From assembly GCA_007695015.1 (NCBI GenBank), contig REEN01000046.1, positions 1 through 64,000 of the forward strand: a stretch of 64,000 nt of DNA, in the 5' to 3' direction. The notes under the pieces are model-generated. The model did no database searches. It was not told where the DNA came from and was given only the letters and a program-made list of their open reading frames with translations. Both the position numbers and the translations under genes were made by a program. Shown here in pieces: positions 61,377-64,000 of the stretch. The stretch comes from Marinilabiliales bacterium. GTDB lineage: Bacteria > Bacteroidota > Bacteroidia > Bacteroidales > PUMT01. Every line of letters begins with the position of its first letter. Within the stretch, counting starts at the first letter, position 1.

Positions 61377-64000
61377 CTATACCTTTATACCCATGAACAA
61401 TACGTCATCAACCTGTTCATGGTCCCCTTTCCAGAGGTTGAAACTGGTGAGTATATGATCATGCTGTTCATTCATGGTTTTACCGCAAATGTCGGTCAGC
61501 AGATTCTTAAGCCTTACCATTTTGAATTTCTTGCCGAGCGGACCACCGAACTGATCGGGATAACCATCGCTGAACAGGTATACTATGTCACCAGGGTCAA
61601 GCTGGTAACCCTGGTTCTCAAAAGCTTTTTCCTCGGTTACGTAGCCTCCTATCGAGTTGCGGCTTCCCCTGATATACATGAGTTCCCCTTTGTGGTACAT
61701 CATAATGGGCCGCATTGCAGAGGCAAAACGTATATAACGGGTATTGAGGTCAAATTCACATACGGTAATGTCCATCCCGTCAGTTGATTTACCGGAAGGG
61801 TCAACATTCTGGTTCAGGGTGCTTGTTACTTCCCTGTCAAGCGTGCCAAGGACATCGGAAGGGGAGTTTACGTCAGTTCTCATGCATATATCCTTGATCA
61901 GGGTTGTACCAATCATCGACATGAACGCACCAGGAACTCCGTGTCCGGTTGAATCTGCGCATACAATAAGGAACTTGCTGTCATTTACCTTGTCAAACCA
62001 GTAGAAGTCGCCGCTCACAATATCCCGGGGCTGGTAAAACACAAATGACTCACTGAAGTTCTCAGATATTTTCGAGACGGGCGGGAGGATGCTTGCCTGT
62101 ATTCTCTGGGCATAGTTGATACTGTCGGTAATGTCCTTGTTCTTGACCTCAATCTCAGCCTTCTGCTCGACAACTTCCCGGGTCCGTATCTCCAGCTCCC
62201 TTTCGATACGCTCCTTTTCAATACGCAGGTTACGCTCTCTGATCTTTATGAAAAGAAATAGTATGAGCCCTGCCAGCGAGGCAACAATCAGAAAGAAGTA
62301 CCATTTTTTCCAGATCGGTTTATCGATATTTACAGCAAGTGTAACGGGATACTCGGTGGATATACCTTCAGCATTGGTAGCTCTGAGAAGGAATGTGAAA
62401 TTACCGTCATCAAGCCGCGGATAGTATGCGAACCGCTGTGCGGAAGGATCGGACCAGTCCAGGTCATAGCCGTCAAGCTTGTACTGGTAAAGAACCTTCT
62501 CAGGATCCGCGTAGCTCAGTCCTATAAAATCGATCCTGACCCTGTAGCTGCCGTATGGCAGTATGATGCGGTCAATATTCTCATACAGGTCATCCGAGAC
62601 CTGGACAGAGGTGATATTCAGCAATGGTGATGTGGCTATATCTTTCTCCTTTGAGTTGTCATATATTACCAATCCGTCGCTCGTGCCGAAAAGCAATACC
62701 CCGTCCTGTGTCCGGTGAGCTGCATTGAAGTTGAAGTCCCCCGTCACTGAACTTTCAGTACTGTAGGTTCTTATATGGTATGTTTCAGGGTTGATCCGGC
62801 TGACACCCAGTCTGTGTCCTGCCCAGAGGCTTCCCTGGTCATCGGTAATAAGGCTGTAGCAGAAGTTACTGTAGAGGCCGTCGCTCGTTGTAATCTGGAT
62901 AAGTGTATCCTGTGTTATATAAATAAGGCCGTTTCCGTTGGTTGCGGCCCATAGGTTACCGTTATGATCTTCTGTAATGGCAACGAAATCAAGCTCCATG
63001 GAGGCGATACCAACAGACCTGCTGTTCTCTGCGTCCACAATCCTGTTACCCCTGGTTGCCACCCATTTTGTGCCGTCTGAGGCGGTGAAGACACTTCTTA
63101 TAAAGTTATGGGGCATCCCTTCATCTGTTCCGAGCCTTTTTCGTTCCCCGCCGACAAGATCAAATTCCAGGATACCGCTGCTGGTTGCAGCCCTCAGCAC
63201 GCCGTTTTCGTGGTCAAGGTCATGTATGCTGTTTTCCAGTGAGTTTGCGGAGAAGTGGAAACGGGATGCCGAAAGGGTTCCGGTATTTAGTTTATAAATA
63301 CCATTTTCAGCCGTACCTATCCAGATGTTATTTTCATGGCAGCAGGTAATTGCAGTGACCATATCGAATGGAAGGCCCCTGGCGGTGCCTATGAAAGTCC
63401 TTTGGCCGGTCAGCTTCGAAATTCTCAACAATCCGCTCTCTCCTCCCAGCCAGAAGTATTCGCTGTCGGAAAACACAGAAAGCACATTATTGCCGAAAGG
63501 CTCTTCAAATGATCTGATGAAACTCAGCGATTCATCAGACAGCATTGACAGTCCGTCAAAAGTTGCAAACCAGTAATTGCCTTCCCTGTCGGCATAACTC
63601 TGATGCACAATATCTGATGGAAGTCCGTTGGCAGTTGTGAAATTCTTTATCTCTGCCTTCTCTTCTGCACTGAAGAGATTGCTTATCCTGTAAACACCTT
63701 GCCCCCTGGTAGCAACAAGGAGATTGCCGGCGTGGTCGCGCCCCAGGGACTCTATGATGGTGTTTCCGATCCCGAGGGATTCTCCCACATCAGAAGCAAT
63801 AAAAGATCCGTCTTCAGCTTTTGAAATGTAAAAAAGTCCCCGTCCCCTGGTCCCCGCAAAAACGCCGTTATCATCAGGCAGGAGAAAGGATACGGCAACC
63901 TCCGGCAGCCCTTCTGTCCTACCAGCCCTTTCAGGACTGTCTCCCGGAGAGTAGGTGTATAAATGCAACCCGTCAAATGACCCTATCAGAAGTTGGTCAT
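61377..64000 (-). CDS. two-component-like beta-propeller / PP2C phosphatase signalling protein (5' end beyond window)
   Basis: At least 874 residues in an open frame running to the window edge; the first in-window codons (LLIGSFDGLHLYTY) already look like propeller sequence, so the true start lies outside. In order: two-component-regulator propeller repeats (to about 440, with many WxATxxGL-type turns), a Y_Y_Y domain (about 460-540; QYKLDGYDLDWSDPS), one transmembrane helix (WYFFLIVASLAGLILFLFIKI), a coiled coil, and a SpoIIE/PP2C phosphatase domain (YAQRIQASILPP, DIVSGDFYWFD, ADSTGHGVPGAFMSMIG, then LYLFSDGYPDQFGG). It likely senses a periplasmic signal and dephosphorylates a partner inside. 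No histidine-kinase domain is present, unlike the better-known propeller hybrids. Confidence 0.9.
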   Translation of the reverse strand, partial: DQLLIGSFDGLHLYTYSPGDSPERAGRTEGLPEVAVSFLLPDDNGVFAGTRGRGLFYISKAEDGSFIASDVGESLGIGNTIIESLGRDHAGNLLVATRGQGVYRISNLFSAEEKAEIKNFTTANGLPSDIVHQSYADREGNYWFATFDGLSMLSDESLSFIRSFEEPFGNNVLSVFSDSEYFWLGGESGLLRISKLTGQRTFIGTARGLPFDMVTAITCCHENNIWIGTAENGIYKLNTGTLSASRFHFSANSLENSIHDLDHENGVLRAATSSGILEFDLVGGERKRLGTDEGMPHNFIRSVFTASDGTKWVATRGNRIVDAENSRSVGIASMELDFVAITEDHNGNLWAATNGNGLIYITQDTLIQITTSDGLYSNFCYSLITDDQGSLWAGHRLGVSRINPETYHIRTYSTESSVTGDFNFNAAHRTQDGVLLFGTSDGLVIYDNSKEKDIATSPLLNITSVQVSDDLYENIDRIILPYGSYRVRIDFIGLSYADPEKVLYQYKLDGYDLDWSDPSAQRFAYYPRLDDGNFTFLLRATNAEGISTEYPVTLAVNIDKPIWKKWYFFLIVASLAGLILFLFIKIRERNLRIEKERIERELEIRTREVVEQKAEIEVKNKDITDSINYAQRIQASILPPVSKISENFSESFVFYQPRDIVSGDFYWFDKVNDSKFLIVCADSTGHGVPGAFMSMIGTTLIKDICMRTDVNSPSDVLGTLDREVTSTLNQNVDPSGKSTDGMDITVCEFDLNTRYIRFASAMRPIMMYHKGELMYIRGSRNSIGGYVTEEKAFENQGYQLDPGDIVYLFSDGYPDQFGGPLGKKFKMVRLKNLLTDICGKTMNEQHDHILTSFNLWKGDHEQVDDVLFMGIKV

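Overview
The window is a piece of a Bacteroidota chromosome, most likely from the Bacteroidales/Marinilabiliales side of the phylum; the genus cannot be read from it. The evidence is a SusC/SusD pair, a type IX secretion (T9SS) C-terminal sorting domain, a fused SecDF, a Porin_10-type barrel, a DUF5686 protein, a putative DUF1080/Gfo-Idh-MocA sugar set and recurrent TAnnTTTG promoter cores in place of the sigma-70 TATAAT box. No transposase, integrase, phage gene or CRISPR array was seen. Almost every gene is intact; only the last is cut by the window edge.

Layout. 1-3.3 kb: 23S and 5S rRNA, a terminator, and two degenerate repeats of the 5S-end/terminator segment. 3.3-9 kb: porin, lytic transglycosylase MltF, a convergent NUDIX hydrolase, and a LolC/E-type permease. 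9-11 kb: cysE-cysK cysteine operon. 11-15.3 kb: NamZ-type muramidase, phosphotriesterase-family lipoprotein, bacterioferritin, class I aminotransferase. 15.4-19.7 kb: valS and glnA. 19.7-23.6 kb: DUF1080 lipoprotein and two Gfo/Idh/MocA oxidoreductases around a divergent promoter region. 23.8-26.7 kb: large outer-membrane beta-barrel protein. 27-28.2 kb: pdxH, tRNA-Leu(TAA), tRNA-Gly(GCC) and a 63-bp tandem repeat. 28.2-30.8 kb: mutS with a TTG start. 31.2-39.5 kb: SusC/SusD, a terminator, then a multidomain T9SS subtilisin. 39.5-48.2 kb: a saccharopine-dehydrogenase-family gene and a probable minus-strand operon secDF-tatA-CaCA antiporter-lolD-TIGR02757-trmN6. 48.4-55.4 kb: mdh, a three-gene efflux cluster (adaptor, MacB-like permease, TolC) without an ATPase, and glmM. 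55.6-61.4 kb: plus-strand operon of a pseudouridine synthase, DUF5686 protein, era and der. 61.4 kb to the end: a beta-propeller/PP2C signalling protein, 5' end missing.

Themes. Much of the window concerns building and using the cell envelope: export (SecDF, a TatA with a very long tail), lipoprotein sorting (LolD and a LolC/E permease at separate loci), outer-membrane barrels (four different types), peptidoglycan turnover (MltF, NamZ, GlmM) and nutrient capture (SusCD, secreted protease, sugar oxidation). The rest is housekeeping. No wholly new defence or mobile system is apparent. The least ordinary items are the long-tailed TatA inside the SecDF operon, the ATPase-less efflux cluster, the two families of local DNA repeats, and the DUF1080/oxidoreductase locus.
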